A stretch of 64,000 nt of DNA from contig JADJRH010000011.1 in NCBI GenBank assembly GCA_016712345.1, positions 2,356,001-2,420,000 of the forward strand. Direction: 5' to 3'. A program made the translations under genes and the position numbers. Source of the stretch: Polyangiaceae bacterium. GTDB taxonomy: Bacteria; Myxococcota_A; Polyangia; Polyangiales; Polyangiaceae. Positions 7,784 through 16,560 of this stretch are shown here, in pieces. How positions within the stretch are numbered: position 1 is the first letter of the stretch; each line of letters begins with the position of its first letter. A model generated the notes under the pieces. The model searched no databases and was not told the origin of the DNA. It saw only the letters and a program-made list of their open reading frames with translations.

Positions 7784-9856
7784 ATGTCGGTTCTGCACCC
7801 AGCACCGATCGCGTGGTTGGCGCGTCGCCTTTTTCGCGAACTTCACGAAAAGAACGCCGCGTTTGACCTACCCGCTCGAAAGTTCGTGCGGGGTGAACAG
7901 GGAGTTGACCTTTCGGTCCACCTGGGCAGTCGCGTTGCCGCATCCCCATTTGGGCCGGCCGCCGGTCCCCACACTCAACTCGCTCAAAATCTGGTTCTCT
8001 CCTGGCTTGCAGGTGGGCGCGCCATTGAACTCAAGACAGTTCAAGTGGACGACCACCTTACCATCCCACGACCGTGTATCGACATGCGCGAAGTGGGGTA
8101 CAACTGCGAATATTCGCAGGAGCTTCAGGTGGAAGAGTCGCTGCGCGAATATGCCAAGGGCAGCCTGCTCATTGCCATGCTCGCAAACAGCGGAAAAGTG
8201 GGGGTCGTTCCATCATTTCTACCCACCGTATTTGATGCGAGCGTGGGGTATGATCTTGCGGGCATCCAGAGCGAAAAGGTGGACCGATACCTTCGAGCCC
8301 TTCGAAAGTTCACACCCGTTGTCGACGAACAGAGGCGGCAAGTCCCGCCTGAATATGCTGAATACGCGGGCGGCAACTTTCCCGATGCGCTTGTCGACAC
8401 CGTCAGTTTGAGCACCTTCCACGGCTCGCCGCCCGGCGAAATCGAGGCGATCGCCGCTTACCTGATGGGCCGGTATCGGGTGGGGGTTATTGTAAAACTC
8501 AACCCCACTCTGCTTGGAAAGGTCGAGTTGAACGGGCTTCTGAACGATACCCTCGGGTATACCGACGTGGTCGTTCCATCCCAGGCGTTTGACATGGACC
8601 TGACATTTCTCGCCGCGGTTGAAATGATCCATCGCCTGACCGTTTTGGCAAAAAAAATCGGCGTTACGTTTGGGATAAAGCTCACAAACACCCTGGTTGT
8701 TGAAAATCGCCGCCCCTTTTTCCCAGCGAACGTGAACGTTTCCTACCTGTCGGGACCACCGCTTCATGTTCTTGCAATGACACTTGTAGAGCGGTTTCGG
8801 CGCGAGGTGGGCACGCACCTTCCCATCAGCTTCTCGGCAGGGATCGACGCACAGAACGTTGCCGACGCGGTGGCGCTCAACCTAACCCCGGTCACCGTTT
8901 GCACCGATTGGCTCAAAACCGGCGGGTACGGCAGGGGGATCCGGTTTTTTGAAACGCTCGTTGCGCGAATGCGGCGGGCGGGGGCCAAATCGCGCGATGC
9001 CTTTATTCTCCGAGCGTTCGGTCAGGAAGAAGCTGCGGCGCAGGCCGCGTTGCCGGCGGAAGAAGTGCAGCGCGCGCTTTCAGAATTGCGGTCCACCGGC
9101 GATCTACCCGCGGCGATCACGCCTCAAATGCGCACGCGTTGGGTAGGTGAGGCGGCTCGCCTCAACACATACGCCTACGTTGAAAAAGTGGCGGAAGATC
9201 CTCGTTACCACAAGGGTCATCACGAAAAATCTCCCCGTAAGGTCGGCTCAAACCTGACCACATTTGACTGTTTGACATGCGACAAGTGTGTTGCCGTCTG
9301 TCCCAATAACGCGATCTTTACCTATGTGGTCCCGCACCTTGAACTTCCCACGGGTAAAGTAAAGCCCGCTCAAGGCAACAAGGAGGAGCGCACCGGCACT
9401 GTTCGAATTGACGAGCGTCACCAAATTGCGGTGCTCGCAGACCTCTGCAACGACTGTGGCAACTGCGATGCGTTCTGCCCCGAGGACGGTGGGCCCAACT
9501 TGGCCAAGCCGAGGTTTTTCGGTTCTAAAGAAGCACTTTTAGCAGACCCAATTGGGCAAGGCATATTTGTTGAGCGCCGAGCGCATGGGTACACAGCATG
9601 GGTACGTTCTGATAAAAAGACCTTCTGTCAGACATGGGAAGGTCATGACGGTCGTGTATTGGGGGAGGGATTTCGAGTTCAGTTTCACCCTCTTTCAACC
9701 GGGGCAACGGTAACAGGCGATCTCCGGGAGGATTTTGACCTGACATTACCCCGATCGGTTCATGTGGTGGTGACGGGAGTTCTTTCGCCGCGCGAAGTGA
9801 ACTGGGTCACAGCCATGGAGGACGCGCGATGGCATCCCGAGACGAAATCCGAGTAG
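7784..9856 (+). CDS. ygfK: YgfK-like flavin/iron-sulfur oxidoreductase (putative selenate reductase subunit family), short form
   Basis: 690 residues. The N-terminal half is a dihydropyrimidine-dehydrogenase-like TIM barrel with the YgfK signature 'PFGPAAGPHTQLAQN' and 'GGRAIELKTVQ'. The C-terminal part has two CxxCxxCxxxC [4Fe-4S] motifs: Cys496, 499, 502, 506 and Cys555, 558, 561, 565. E. coli YgfK is over 1,000 residues and carries a GltD-like FAD/NAD(P)H module between barrel and Fe-S region. That module is missing here, so a separate electron partner is needed. The gene leads a three-gene operon; ygeY starts 28 bases before its end. In other bacteria this gene belongs to clusters for anaerobic purine/uric acid breakdown. 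The exact substrate is unproven. Confidence 0.88.
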   Translation: MSVLHPAPIAWLARRLFRELHEKNAAFDLPARKFVRGEQGVDLSVHLGSRVAASPFGPAAGPHTQLAQNLVLSWLAGGRAIELKTVQVDDHLTIPRPCIDMREVGYNCEYSQELQVEESLREYAKGSLLIAMLANSGKVGVVPSFLPTVFDASVGYDLAGIQSEKVDRYLRALRKFTPVVDEQRRQVPPEYAEYAGGNFPDALVDTVSLSTFHGSPPGEIEAIAAYLMGRYRVGVIVKLNPTLLGKVELNGLLNDTLGYTDVVVPSQAFDMDLTFLAAVEMIHRLTVLAKKIGVTFGIKLTNTLVVENRRPFFPANVNVSYLSGPPLHVLAMTLVERFRREVGTHLPISFSAGIDAQNVADAVALNLTPVTVCTDWLKTGGYGRGIRFFETLVARMRRAGAKSRDAFILRAFGQEEAAAQAALPAEEVQRALSELRSTGDLPAAITPQMRTRWVGEAARLNTYAYVEKVAEDPRYHKGHHEKSPRKVGSNLTTFDCLTCDKCVAVCPNNAIFTYVVPHLELPTGKVKPAQGNKEERTGTVRIDERHQIAVLADLCNDCGNCDAFCPEDGGPNLAKPRFFGSKEALLADPIGQGIFVERRAHGYTAWVRSDKKTFCQTWEGHDGRVLGEGFRVQFHPLSTGATVTGDLREDFDLTLPRSVHVVVTGVLSPREVNWVTAMEDARWHPETKSE

Positions 9857-11061
9857 CGGTTGCGGCCGAAAAGGCGGCGCCGGACATATTGGCCTTTTTG
9901 CGTGCAATGATCGCTATTCCCTCCGAAAGTGCGGGGGAAGCGGCGGTGATCGAACGCATCGCCCGAGAGATGCGAAAGCTCCACTTTGACGAAGTGAGAC
10001 TGGACGCTTTTGGAAACGTGTTGGGTAGGGTAGGTCATGGGCCGCGGGTGATTGCCGTCGATGGCCACGTTGATACTGTCGGCGTCGGCGATCGAGGAAC
10101 ATGGGCGCACGATCCGTACGCCGGTCAACTCGATCACGGCATTGTGTACGGTCGAGGAGCGAGCGACCAGGAGGCGGGGGTTGCCGCGGCTGTTTATGGA
10201 GCCCACATCGCCAAAGACCTGGGCCTTCTTGACGGGATCACTTTGTGGGTAACAGCAACTGTCATGGAAGAAGACTGTGACGGGTTGTGCTGGCAATACC
10301 TTCTGAAAGAAGAGGTTCTTTCGCCCGAAGTGGTGGTGATCACCGAACCTACAAATCTGGCTGTGTACCGCGGGCACCGCGGTCGAATGGAAATTGAAGT
10401 GCGTGCTCAGGGGCGCAGCGCGCACGGATCGGCCCCGGAAAGAGGCGACAACGCGGTGTATAAAATGGCGCCCATCATCGGCGCAGTACAGCGTCTCCAT
10501 GCGGAACTGTCAGAACATGCCGATCCGTTTTTGGGCCCGGGCTCCGTCACCATTTCAGATATTCGCTCCACGTCGCCGTCCCTATGCGCCGTTGCCGACA
10601 GCTGCACAATCTACCTGGATCGGCGCCTCACACGGGGTGAAACGCTTGAAGGGGCAGTGAGTCAAATTCAAAATCTACCCGAAGTGCGAGCGGCCGGAGC
10701 TACAGTAACCGTGCCTGAATATCAACGACCTACCCATACAGGGTATGTATTGCCCACACGCAAGTATTACCCAACCTGGGTGATTGAAGAGTCTCATCCG
10801 GCGGTGGAGGCTGCGGTTTCTGTTGCAACGGGAGTTCTCGGGGCTCGGCCGGCCGTTGGAAAGTGGGTCTTTTCAACAAACGGTGTTGCCACCTGCGGAC
10901 TCTACGGCGTTCCAACAATTGGGTTTGGGCCGGCGAATGAAGTGTACGCCCACACACCCGACGACCAATGCCCGCTTGAGCATTTGCCGAAAGCGGCGGC
11001 TTTTTATGCACTCTTCCCACAGATTTACACTCGCCTTGCCCGCCCGGAGAAACGGTTATGA
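9829..11061 (+). CDS. ygeY: YgeY-type M20-family amidohydrolase
   Basis: 410 residues, the usual length. The M20 metal sites are visible: DGHVDTVG with His80 and Asp82, the bridging Asp near 113 in 'GRGASDQEAG', and the Glu pair in 'TVMEEDCDG' (about 144-150). The family is annotated as a selenium-metabolism-linked hydrolase and acts on an amide or ureido intermediate in purine catabolic clusters. The start is supported by GGAGG eight bases before the ATG, inside the ygfK coding region (28-base overlap). The stop overlaps the ygeW start as ATGA, so all three genes are coupled. Confidence 0.92.
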   Translation: MASRDEIRVAVAAEKAAPDILAFLRAMIAIPSESAGEAAVIERIAREMRKLHFDEVRLDAFGNVLGRVGHGPRVIAVDGHVDTVGVGDRGTWAHDPYAGQLDHGIVYGRGASDQEAGVAAAVYGAHIAKDLGLLDGITLWVTATVMEEDCDGLCWQYLLKEEVLSPEVVVITEPTNLAVYRGHRGRMEIEVRAQGRSAHGSAPERGDNAVYKMAPIIGAVQRLHAELSEHADPFLGPGSVTISDIRSTSPSLCAVADSCTIYLDRRLTRGETLEGAVSQIQNLPEVRAAGATVTVPEYQRPTHTGYVLPTRKYYPTWVIEESHPAVEAAVSVATGVLGARPAVGKWVFSTNGVATCGLYGVPTIGFGPANEVYAHTPDDQCPLEHLPKAAAFYALFPQIYTRLARPEKRL

Positions 11062-12332
11062 CTCCCCATCATGAAAAACATACCCACCACCAAGCATTTG
11101 ACGCGGAACCTCGGGGACGCAGGCAGGCGAGGGAGCTTCACATGTTGCGGCGTGACTTGGAAATGCGGGCAGCAGTGTTGGCCGGTTTGCGTCCGGGCCT
11201 GACAAACGGTGACTTTCTACTCTCCTGGAAGGTGCCCACCGACGCGGTTCAGTTCGTTCGAAAAGCGGCCGTTCTGCTGCAAGACACGGCCCGCGCCGGT
11301 TTGTCCACTCGCGTTTTCGACGGTGGTCTCGGAGTATCCATTTTTCGAGACAAGTCTACCCGCACTCGTTATTCATTCCGCGCCGCGTGCAATATGTTGG
11401 GCTTGGCGACCGAAGAGTTGGACGAGTCAACTTCTCAAATTGCCCATGGGGAAACCGTTCGAGAAACCGCCGCGATGGTAGGTTTTTATACTGAAGTGCT
11501 GGGCATTCGCGATGATATGTTTTTGGGGGAAGGTCACGCATACATGAAAGAGTGTGCCGCCTCGCTTGAAGAAGCGCACGTCGAGGGGGCGTTGATTGGC
11601 AGGCCCGCGGTGATCAATCTTCAGTGTGACTTGGATCACCCCACGCAGGCGTTCGCCGATCTCTGCCATTTGGACACCGTGTTTCAGGGCGATCTGACGG
11701 GTAAAAAACTTGTCATGAGTTGGGCGTCGTCTCCCAGTTACGGCAAGCCGCTGAGTGTTCCCCAAGGTGTCGTCGCGCTTCTCAGTCGATTTGGAATGGA
11801 ACTGGTTCTCGCCCATCCTGAAGGGTACGAGCTTGAAGAAGAACCGCTTGCTGCGGCCGAGAGTTTTGCTCGAGAGAGCGGCGGGAGTTTCAGGGTTACC
11901 CACTCAATGGAAGAAGCGTTTCAAGGCGCACATGTTGTGTACCCAAAGAGTTGGGCGCCCGCGTGGGTTATGCGCGAACGCACCAAGTTGCTGCGAGGCG
12001 GCGAGACTGCCAAGCTCAAAGAGCTTGAACAACAAGCGCTGGCGCAAAATGCAAAACACCGCGACTGGGAGTGTACATCTCGAAAAATGGCTCTTACCCA
12101 CGGTGGAAATGCGCTCTACATGCATTGTCTACCCGCCGACGTTTCAGGTGTATCGTGCGAATCGGGCGAGGTGAGTCGCGAGGTTTTTGAAAAAGCGCGG
12201 CTGGATACCTACCGCGAGGCGAGTTACAAACCGTTCGTGATCGCCGCCATGATCTTGGCAACTCGTTTTGCCGATCCAGCCGCAGAACTGCAACGAATTA
12301 TCAAACACGCGCGCCCCCGCCGCGGGTTGTAG
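11058..12332 (+). CDS. ygeW: Knotted carbamoyltransferase YgeW
   Basis: 424 residues with the transcarbamylase signatures: carbamoyl-phosphate loop S100-T-R-T within 'FRDKSTRTRYSF', 'HPTQAF' at 194-199, and 'HCLPA' near the C-terminus. The length and the 'ELDESTSQIAHGETVRETA' segment match the YgeW group rather than ornithine or aspartate transcarbamylases. The physiological acceptor of YgeW is not settled. By context it probably releases carbamoyl phosphate from a ureido intermediate. No carbamate kinase gene is in this window. The first 15 residues are His-rich (HHEKHTHH), which is unusual. It ends the plus-strand operon and faces the opposing operon across an inverted-repeat element. Confidence 0.92.
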   Translation: MTPHHEKHTHHQAFDAEPRGRRQARELHMLRRDLEMRAAVLAGLRPGLTNGDFLLSWKVPTDAVQFVRKAAVLLQDTARAGLSTRVFDGGLGVSIFRDKSTRTRYSFRAACNMLGLATEELDESTSQIAHGETVRETAAMVGFYTEVLGIRDDMFLGEGHAYMKECAASLEEAHVEGALIGRPAVINLQCDLDHPTQAFADLCHLDTVFQGDLTGKKLVMSWASSPSYGKPLSVPQGVVALLSRFGMELVLAHPEGYELEEEPLAAAESFARESGGSFRVTHSMEEAFQGAHVVYPKSWAPAWVMRERTKLLRGGETAKLKELEQQALAQNAKHRDWECTSRKMALTHGGNALYMHCLPADVSGVSCESGEVSREVFEKARLDTYREASYKPFVIAAMILATRFADPAAELQRIIKHARPRRGL

Positions 12333-12365
12333 CCCGGTCTCGCCTTTTTTTTGCAACGGAGCGAG

Positions 12366-12485
12366 TGACCGATCGCGTTGAGTGATGAATGGGGGGACCG
12401 CCATGTTTGAGCGGAGGCGTGGGGTTGGGGCCCCGCGACCCGCGAGTCGGGTGGGCCCCATTCAGAACGAACACGCGATCGGTCA
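12366..12485. repeat. 120-bp imperfect inverted-repeat element between convergent operons
   Basis: The arms at 12366-12395 and 12456-12485 share TGACCGATCGCGT at the outer ends and TGAATGGGG at the inner ends, with a mismatched seven- to eight-base segment between. Inside, 12420-12460 can fold again through TGGGGCCC and GGGCCCCA around a C/G-rich core. It sits in the 241-base gap between ygeW and the PLP-enzyme operon. A T8 run precedes it at 12345-12352. It could be a bidirectional terminator or a small non-autonomous mobile palindrome. No second copy was noticed in the window. Confidence 0.6.
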
Positions 12486-12573
12486 GGAAGCGACCTATTC
12501 GCTTTTCCTTGTGGCAACGGGCAAGGGTGTCCCGCGCCTTACGACAAGACCTGAAACCGTCCCTCGCAAAACG

Positions 12574-13974
12574 TCAGCGCTGGGCGCCTGTAAAAAGGAC
12601 AAGCACTTTTTCAGAAGAAAGCGGCGGAGCCACCTGACCCCAGGTAAGCAGACCCGCGAGGCCCGACGTTCCCGTGGCGTCTACCTGAATACCGGTGTGG
12701 CTTTGGCCCAGCGATTGAGCCTGAAGAACATGTTGTTCAGGGCAAACCACAGGCGAGCCGCCGCTTTCTACAAGCGCTTTTAGAATGGCCACAATGTCGT
12801 AGGTTTCATCGTCGAGAATGCCGTGAGCAGCGCTTGACTTTGGGGTAGGCCAGGGCGGGAAAAAACGCCTTCTGTCAGATGCCATTTGGTAAAGGGCAGA
12901 TTGGGTTGCCAGTTGAACCGACGGTGACCGGAGCGCATCGGCCAACTCGTCACCGGCGCGGGTGGGAAATGCATGATCGGGTAACTGGGCTCGCACCAGG
13001 TCCACAAGCGTTGTGTACGCTGCGGCGAGGGGAGCAACCGATTCGGTTTGAACTGCCATGATGCGCGGCATTTGGGGCAAGACTCCAAGAGCGCGGGCGT
13101 CGTTGAAACCCCGAGTCAAACTCGATGCAAGCGCGCCTCCACCAACCTGAACGAACACTCTGTCAAAAGTGCTTTCCTGCGTCACGATCTCGTATGCGAG
13201 CGTTTTCCCACCGTCGAGCGTAAGTCCACATTCAGTGCCCTGGCAGGCAAAGGGAACAGCTCCGGCCCCGACGGCTTTGAGAAACGCGGCGAATGTGGGG
13301 TCACCCAACTGACCCGGTTCACGGTGGCAAATATGGATTGTAGCTCCCAATTCTTTCAGACGTTCAAGCACGTGGGGGTGGGCGTCGGGAGGAACCATGA
13401 CGGCAAGCTGGCGTTGCGCTGCCCGCGCGAGCGTTGCCGCTGCGAGTGCGGCATTGCCGCAACTGGCAATTGCCAAAACGCGCTGCGGACGAGGCTCACC
13501 ACCCGCATGTTTTACAAGTTCCAGATGTAAGAGAACTCCAAATAAATGCCTCCCTTTGTGCGAACCTGAAACATTTCCGGTTTCGTTTTTTACCCAGAGT
13601 TGACCTACCCTCGCGGCATTGGCCAACGTTGGATATGACTCCAGGGGAGTTGTCCGAAACGCTCGACCGTCCACTTGCTCCACCGCGTTATCCAACGCGT
13701 CGAGCACGTCGCAATACCCAACATCGCCCATGCCGAGATCCAGAGCAGCCACGTGAGCGTGGAGCAGGCGTCGAAACGTATAAAATGGATTTGGGTTGTC
13801 CGACGTGGGCCACTCCGAAACGGGAACATTTAACGTGGGCGCGAGCACGTGGTCGCGCGCATCGGTGCCGGCCCTGGGGCACCGAAACGGATACGCGGCG
13901 AGCCGCATTGGGGGGGCCGACTCGCCGCAGCCTTCACATAAAAGGTGTACAGGTTTGTTACCGAACATACCCAT
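12574..13974 (-). CDS. PLP-dependent enzyme, threonine-synthase-like
   Basis: 466 residues. The N-terminus has a Cys cluster (Cys13, Cys16, Cys32) like the small zinc ribbon of many threonine synthases. The PLP Lys is probably K140 in 'ETGNVSGSHKGRH', and 'QVGGGALASSL' supplies the phosphate-cradle Gly loop. The fold is that of the tryptophan-synthase beta / threonine-synthase group. Its position as last gene of the xdhD-ssnA-PLP operon, with an ATGA overlap at its start, suggests a deaminating or C-C/C-N lyase step in the same pathway (an analogue of diaminopropionate ammonia-lyase YgeX), but it is not a close YgeX match. Substrate unknown. Confidence 0.78.
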   Translation of the reverse strand: MGMFGNKPVHLLCEGCGESAPPMRLAAYPFRCPRAGTDARDHVLAPTLNVPVSEWPTSDNPNPFYTFRRLLHAHVAALDLGMGDVGYCDVLDALDNAVEQVDGRAFRTTPLESYPTLANAARVGQLWVKNETGNVSGSHKGRHLFGVLLHLELVKHAGGEPRPQRVLAIASCGNAALAAATLARAAQRQLAVMVPPDAHPHVLERLKELGATIHICHREPGQLGDPTFAAFLKAVGAGAVPFACQGTECGLTLDGGKTLAYEIVTQESTFDRVFVQVGGGALASSLTRGFNDARALGVLPQMPRIMAVQTESVAPLAAAYTTLVDLVRAQLPDHAFPTRAGDELADALRSPSVQLATQSALYQMASDRRRFFPPWPTPKSSAAHGILDDETYDIVAILKALVESGGSPVVCPEQHVLQAQSLGQSHTGIQVDATGTSGLAGLLTWGQVAPPLSSEKVLVLFTGAQR

Positions 13975-14327
13975 CAGGCCACAGCTCCAAGTGTTCGAAT
14001 TTCGTCGTTGAATGACGAAATTGTGGCATCGTACGCGGGGAGCAGCTCCACCAGGTCATCCCAGAAGGTTTGACTCTTGCGAGCCTCAAAGTCGGCGAGA
14101 GCAACGGCCTGCTGTTCTACCCATGTGAAATACCCGAGGTTGAAAATGCGCAGGCGATCGGCGTGAGAAAGTTCTTTGACATGTTCGGTGTCGGCGCCTG
14201 AAAGGTAACGTTCAAGCGCGGCTTCAGCTTTGGCCTGGTTGATCTTCCCATTGAAGAGGCGCTGCCGAATGCGCGGAAGCTCGCTCGGGTACAGATCGGC
14301 GCCGTCGGTTGCAACGGTAAAGATCAC
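13974..14327 (-). CDS. C-terminal piece of the split PLP-dependent enzyme
   Basis: 117 residues starting 'MIFTVATDGADLYPSEL', overlapping the stop of the upstream piece by four bases. This is the normal C-terminal domain of the roughly 500-residue PLP enzyme encoded by 14324-15475, not an independent protein. Adding one A to the AA at about 14332-14333 joins them as ...DLAT-NDVIFTVATDG. If the sequence is correct, the ATGA overlap could allow the two halves to be made as separate chains, but there is no ribosome site before this ATG. Confidence 0.72.
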   Translation of the reverse strand: MIFTVATDGADLYPSELPRIRQRLFNGKINQAKAEAALERYLSGADTEHVKELSHADRLRIFNLGYFTWVEQQAVALADFEARKSQTFWDDLVELLPAYDATISSFNDEIRTLGAVA

Positions 14328-15475
14328 GTCGTTGTGGCCAAATCAAGCGCTTTTGAGGTTTTGATGGCAGCCAGAACGTTGCACCACGAAGAAATTCCAA
14401 AATGGGGAAGTGCCAACTTGACCTCACCTGAAAACCCGCGTGCGTCAAAAGCCGCGGTGGCATTTTCGTCGTTTGCAATACCAAATAGCGCGTCTGTGGC
14501 TCGATCGGAAACGGCCACAACAACGTCGGTGGCCATGGCGTTGTGAATGAGGGGAACATGTTTGTCACCGATCCCCTGAATTTGATGGCTGCCGTACCCG
14601 TTGAGAAGAAGGGTAGGGCATTCCAGCGCTTCGACAGCGACGGTGAGAGTACCACGCTTTTTGAGGTAGTCGCCGGCCGCGAGCGTGCCTGCAGAACCGC
14701 TGGCCGAGACAAAGGCACTCAGATTCCACTGGGAGTGACGTTCTCTCAACTGGAGGTACACCCGCTCCACCGCGGCTCCGGTTGCCATTCGATGAATTAG
14801 ATAGTTTGGAAATTCACGAAACTGGTTTAAAATAAGGTTATTGGGATCTTTTTCGAGCGCGGCGCAGGCGTCGTAAATTTCTTTGACATTGCTCTCTGAA
14901 CCTTTGGTTTTGACAATATCGTCGGGGGAACTTACCCAACGGCCCAACCAGTCAAAACGTTCTGCGCTCATTTCTTCGGGTAAGATCGCAACGCCCCGGC
15001 ACCCCAAAATTCGCGAGATGGCAACACCGCCGCGGCAGTAGTTCCCTGTGGAAGGCCAGAGTGCTCTCTGACGGGTAGGATCGAACCTACCCGTTACAAG
15101 TCGAGGGGCTAGACATGCGTAGGCCGCAAGGACTTTGTGCGCTCCAATCATGGGAAATCGGTCACCGAACAAAACCACAATGGGTGATGGGGCGCCTGTG
15201 AGGATGGATGGTAAAACAACGTGTTCTGGCACATGGGTAAACTCGGACCGGGTAAGACTGTTGTGCCAGTGCACGCGAAAGAGGTTTGCCGGATTGGGAT
15301 CGTTTTTGTGAACATGGGCAAGCTCGCCCATTTTTGCGGGGCTGATTCGGCGTGGGTCGCTCAACTCTTCGAACGTGGGGAGAGTAATTCCACGGGAAGC
15401 CAGCGCTCGAACGGCGCGGGTGCGAACCTCGGGATTGACAATGGTGCCGTCGGGCACGTTCAATTGAGTTTTCAC
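14324..15475 (-). CDS. PLP-dependent enzyme (cysteine-synthase-like fold) of the purine cluster, N-terminal piece
   Basis: 383 residues from a GTG at 15475 that overlaps the ssnA stop (GTGA) and has GGAGG seven bases upstream; the longer frame to 15499 lacks that site. The PLP Lys is probably K114 (GTG numbering) in 'FPMIGAHKVLAAY'. A second family signature is 'WPSTGNYCRGGVAISR', and the phosphate loop is 'SASGSAGTLAAGDY'. Relatives near ygeW/ssnA genes are about 500 residues long; here a one-base deletion near 14330 ends the frame early and the rest is in 13974-14327. Role in the pathway is not established. It lies between ssnA and the threonine-synthase-like gene, all coupled by overlaps. 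Confidence 0.8.
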   Translation of the reverse strand: MKTQLNVPDGTIVNPEVRTRAVRALASRGITLPTFEELSDPRRISPAKMGELAHVHKNDPNPANLFRVHWHNSLTRSEFTHVPEHVVLPSILTGAPSPIVVLFGDRFPMIGAHKVLAAYACLAPRLVTGRFDPTRQRALWPSTGNYCRGGVAISRILGCRGVAILPEEMSAERFDWLGRWVSSPDDIVKTKGSESNVKEIYDACAALEKDPNNLILNQFREFPNYLIHRMATGAAVERVYLQLRERHSQWNLSAFVSASGSAGTLAAGDYLKKRGTLTVAVEALECPTLLLNGYGSHQIQGIGDKHVPLIHNAMATDVVVAVSDRATDALFGIANDENATAAFDARGFSGEVKLALPHFGISSWCNVLAAIKTSKALDLATTT

Positions 15476-16560
15476 TGTACATCCTCCATTCGAGCCCACA
15501 AAACGTGCGCCGCGCGTTTAGCGTCGGCAACGAGAGACTGCCATGTTGCGTACACAAGCGAGCCGTTTTCGACAACGCGTTCGCCCCCTATTTCAACCGC
15601 TGTCACTTCACGGCCTTCCGGGCTTTCACGCATGATCACCCGGTCTGACAAGAGTACCTTTTCGCCAAAAATCTGACGGACGATCTGACGGCCGGCGGCC
15701 AGTCGAACTTCGGGGTTTACGACGATGCCGTCGGCACCTTTGATCTGCTCGGCAAGGCATGTTTTTTCAGCTTCCATGTCTGAAGGAAACCCGTCGGTTC
15801 CGAGGGCTACACGGCGGGATTTCGCCAACGCCGCAGCATACCCGACGCGGTTATTTTCGTTGGAACGGGGGTTATTGACCAACCACATTCCAAGGCGATC
15901 ACACTCCCGGACCTCGTCGTTTGTCAGGTGTACACCATGTGCCAAGATGGATCCTTCTGACAGTGCACGTGTGCGAATGAATCGAGCCAAAAGACCTGCG
16001 TCGCCGCGGCGGCGGGCGTCGTCCACGTCACATGTGTCTTCGGCCGCATGGATGTGAACTGGAACCTGAAATTGCCTCGCCAAGTTGCCCGCGTCGGTGA
16101 GCGTTTGGTCTGAAACGGTAAACCCGGCGTGTACTCCCACGGCGCCTCGAATTTTACCGGTGGGTCGAGTTTGGAGAAAACGCTGACATTCGGCGAGGCC
16201 TGCTTGGGCCTCCTCTCGACCGAAGTTGCGCTCTGTGACGCCGTAACACAGGACAGCGCGTATACCCAAGTCGGCACAGGCCGATGCGAGGATGTCGAGC
16301 GACCCGGCAATCATTGTGGGTGATTCGTGATGGTCCACGAGCGTTGTTGTTCCATAGAGGAGCGCTTGACCCACATAATACCGTGCAGCGGCGCTGAGGA
16401 TATCGGGTGTGAGCGCCCTGTCGAGCCGCCACCAGAGCGTTTTTAGAATATCGGGGAATGGTAGGGTAGGGGGGATTTGAAAGGGTAGGTCAAATGGAAC
16501 AAGACCGCTGTATAGATGGGTATGTGCGTTGACAGCGCCCGCTTTTTCGAGGAGAGTCAT
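15472..16560 (-). CDS. ssnA: SsnA-type metal-dependent amidohydrolase (aminohydrolase/deaminase)
   Basis: 362 residues. Metal ligands are visible: 'NAHTHLYSGL' (His13, His15), 'DHHESP', 'HIHAAED', 'LAHGVHL' and the catalytic 'LGTDGFPSD'. The segment 'NNPRSNENNRVGY' is characteristic of SsnA. The superfamily deaminates or dechlorinates nucleobase-like rings. E. coli SsnA is about 440 residues; this copy begins almost directly at the first metal motif, so the N-terminal half of the small beta-sandwich is missing. The start is fixed by an ATGA overlap with the xdhD-like gene. It is the second gene of the minus operon. Confidence 0.9.
   Translation of the reverse strand: MTLLEKAGAVNAHTHLYSGLVPFDLPFQIPPTLPFPDILKTLWWRLDRALTPDILSAAARYYVGQALLYGTTTLVDHHESPTMIAGSLDILASACADLGIRAVLCYGVTERNFGREEAQAGLAECQRFLQTRPTGKIRGAVGVHAGFTVSDQTLTDAGNLARQFQVPVHIHAAEDTCDVDDARRRGDAGLLARFIRTRALSEGSILAHGVHLTNDEVRECDRLGMWLVNNPRSNENNRVGYAAALAKSRRVALGTDGFPSDMEAEKTCLAEQIKGADGIVVNPEVRLAAGRQIVRQIFGEKVLLSDRVIMRESPEGREVTAVEIGGERVVENGSLVYATWQSLVADAKRAAHVLWARMEDVQ

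Noticed and set aside
12382..12783. Small plus-strand open frames across the operon convergence.
   Set aside because: They cover the inverted-repeat element and antisense of the PLP gene, lack ribosome sites and show no protein-like pattern.
15060..15115. tRNA-like T-arm and anticodon-like ACTTGTAA on the minus strand (GGTTCGATCC flanked by a perfect stem).
   Set aside because: It lies in the conserved coding part of the PLP enzyme ('LVTGRFDPTRQRALWPSTGN'), no D-arm or acceptor stem is present, and the stem is explained by the frequent CTACCC word.
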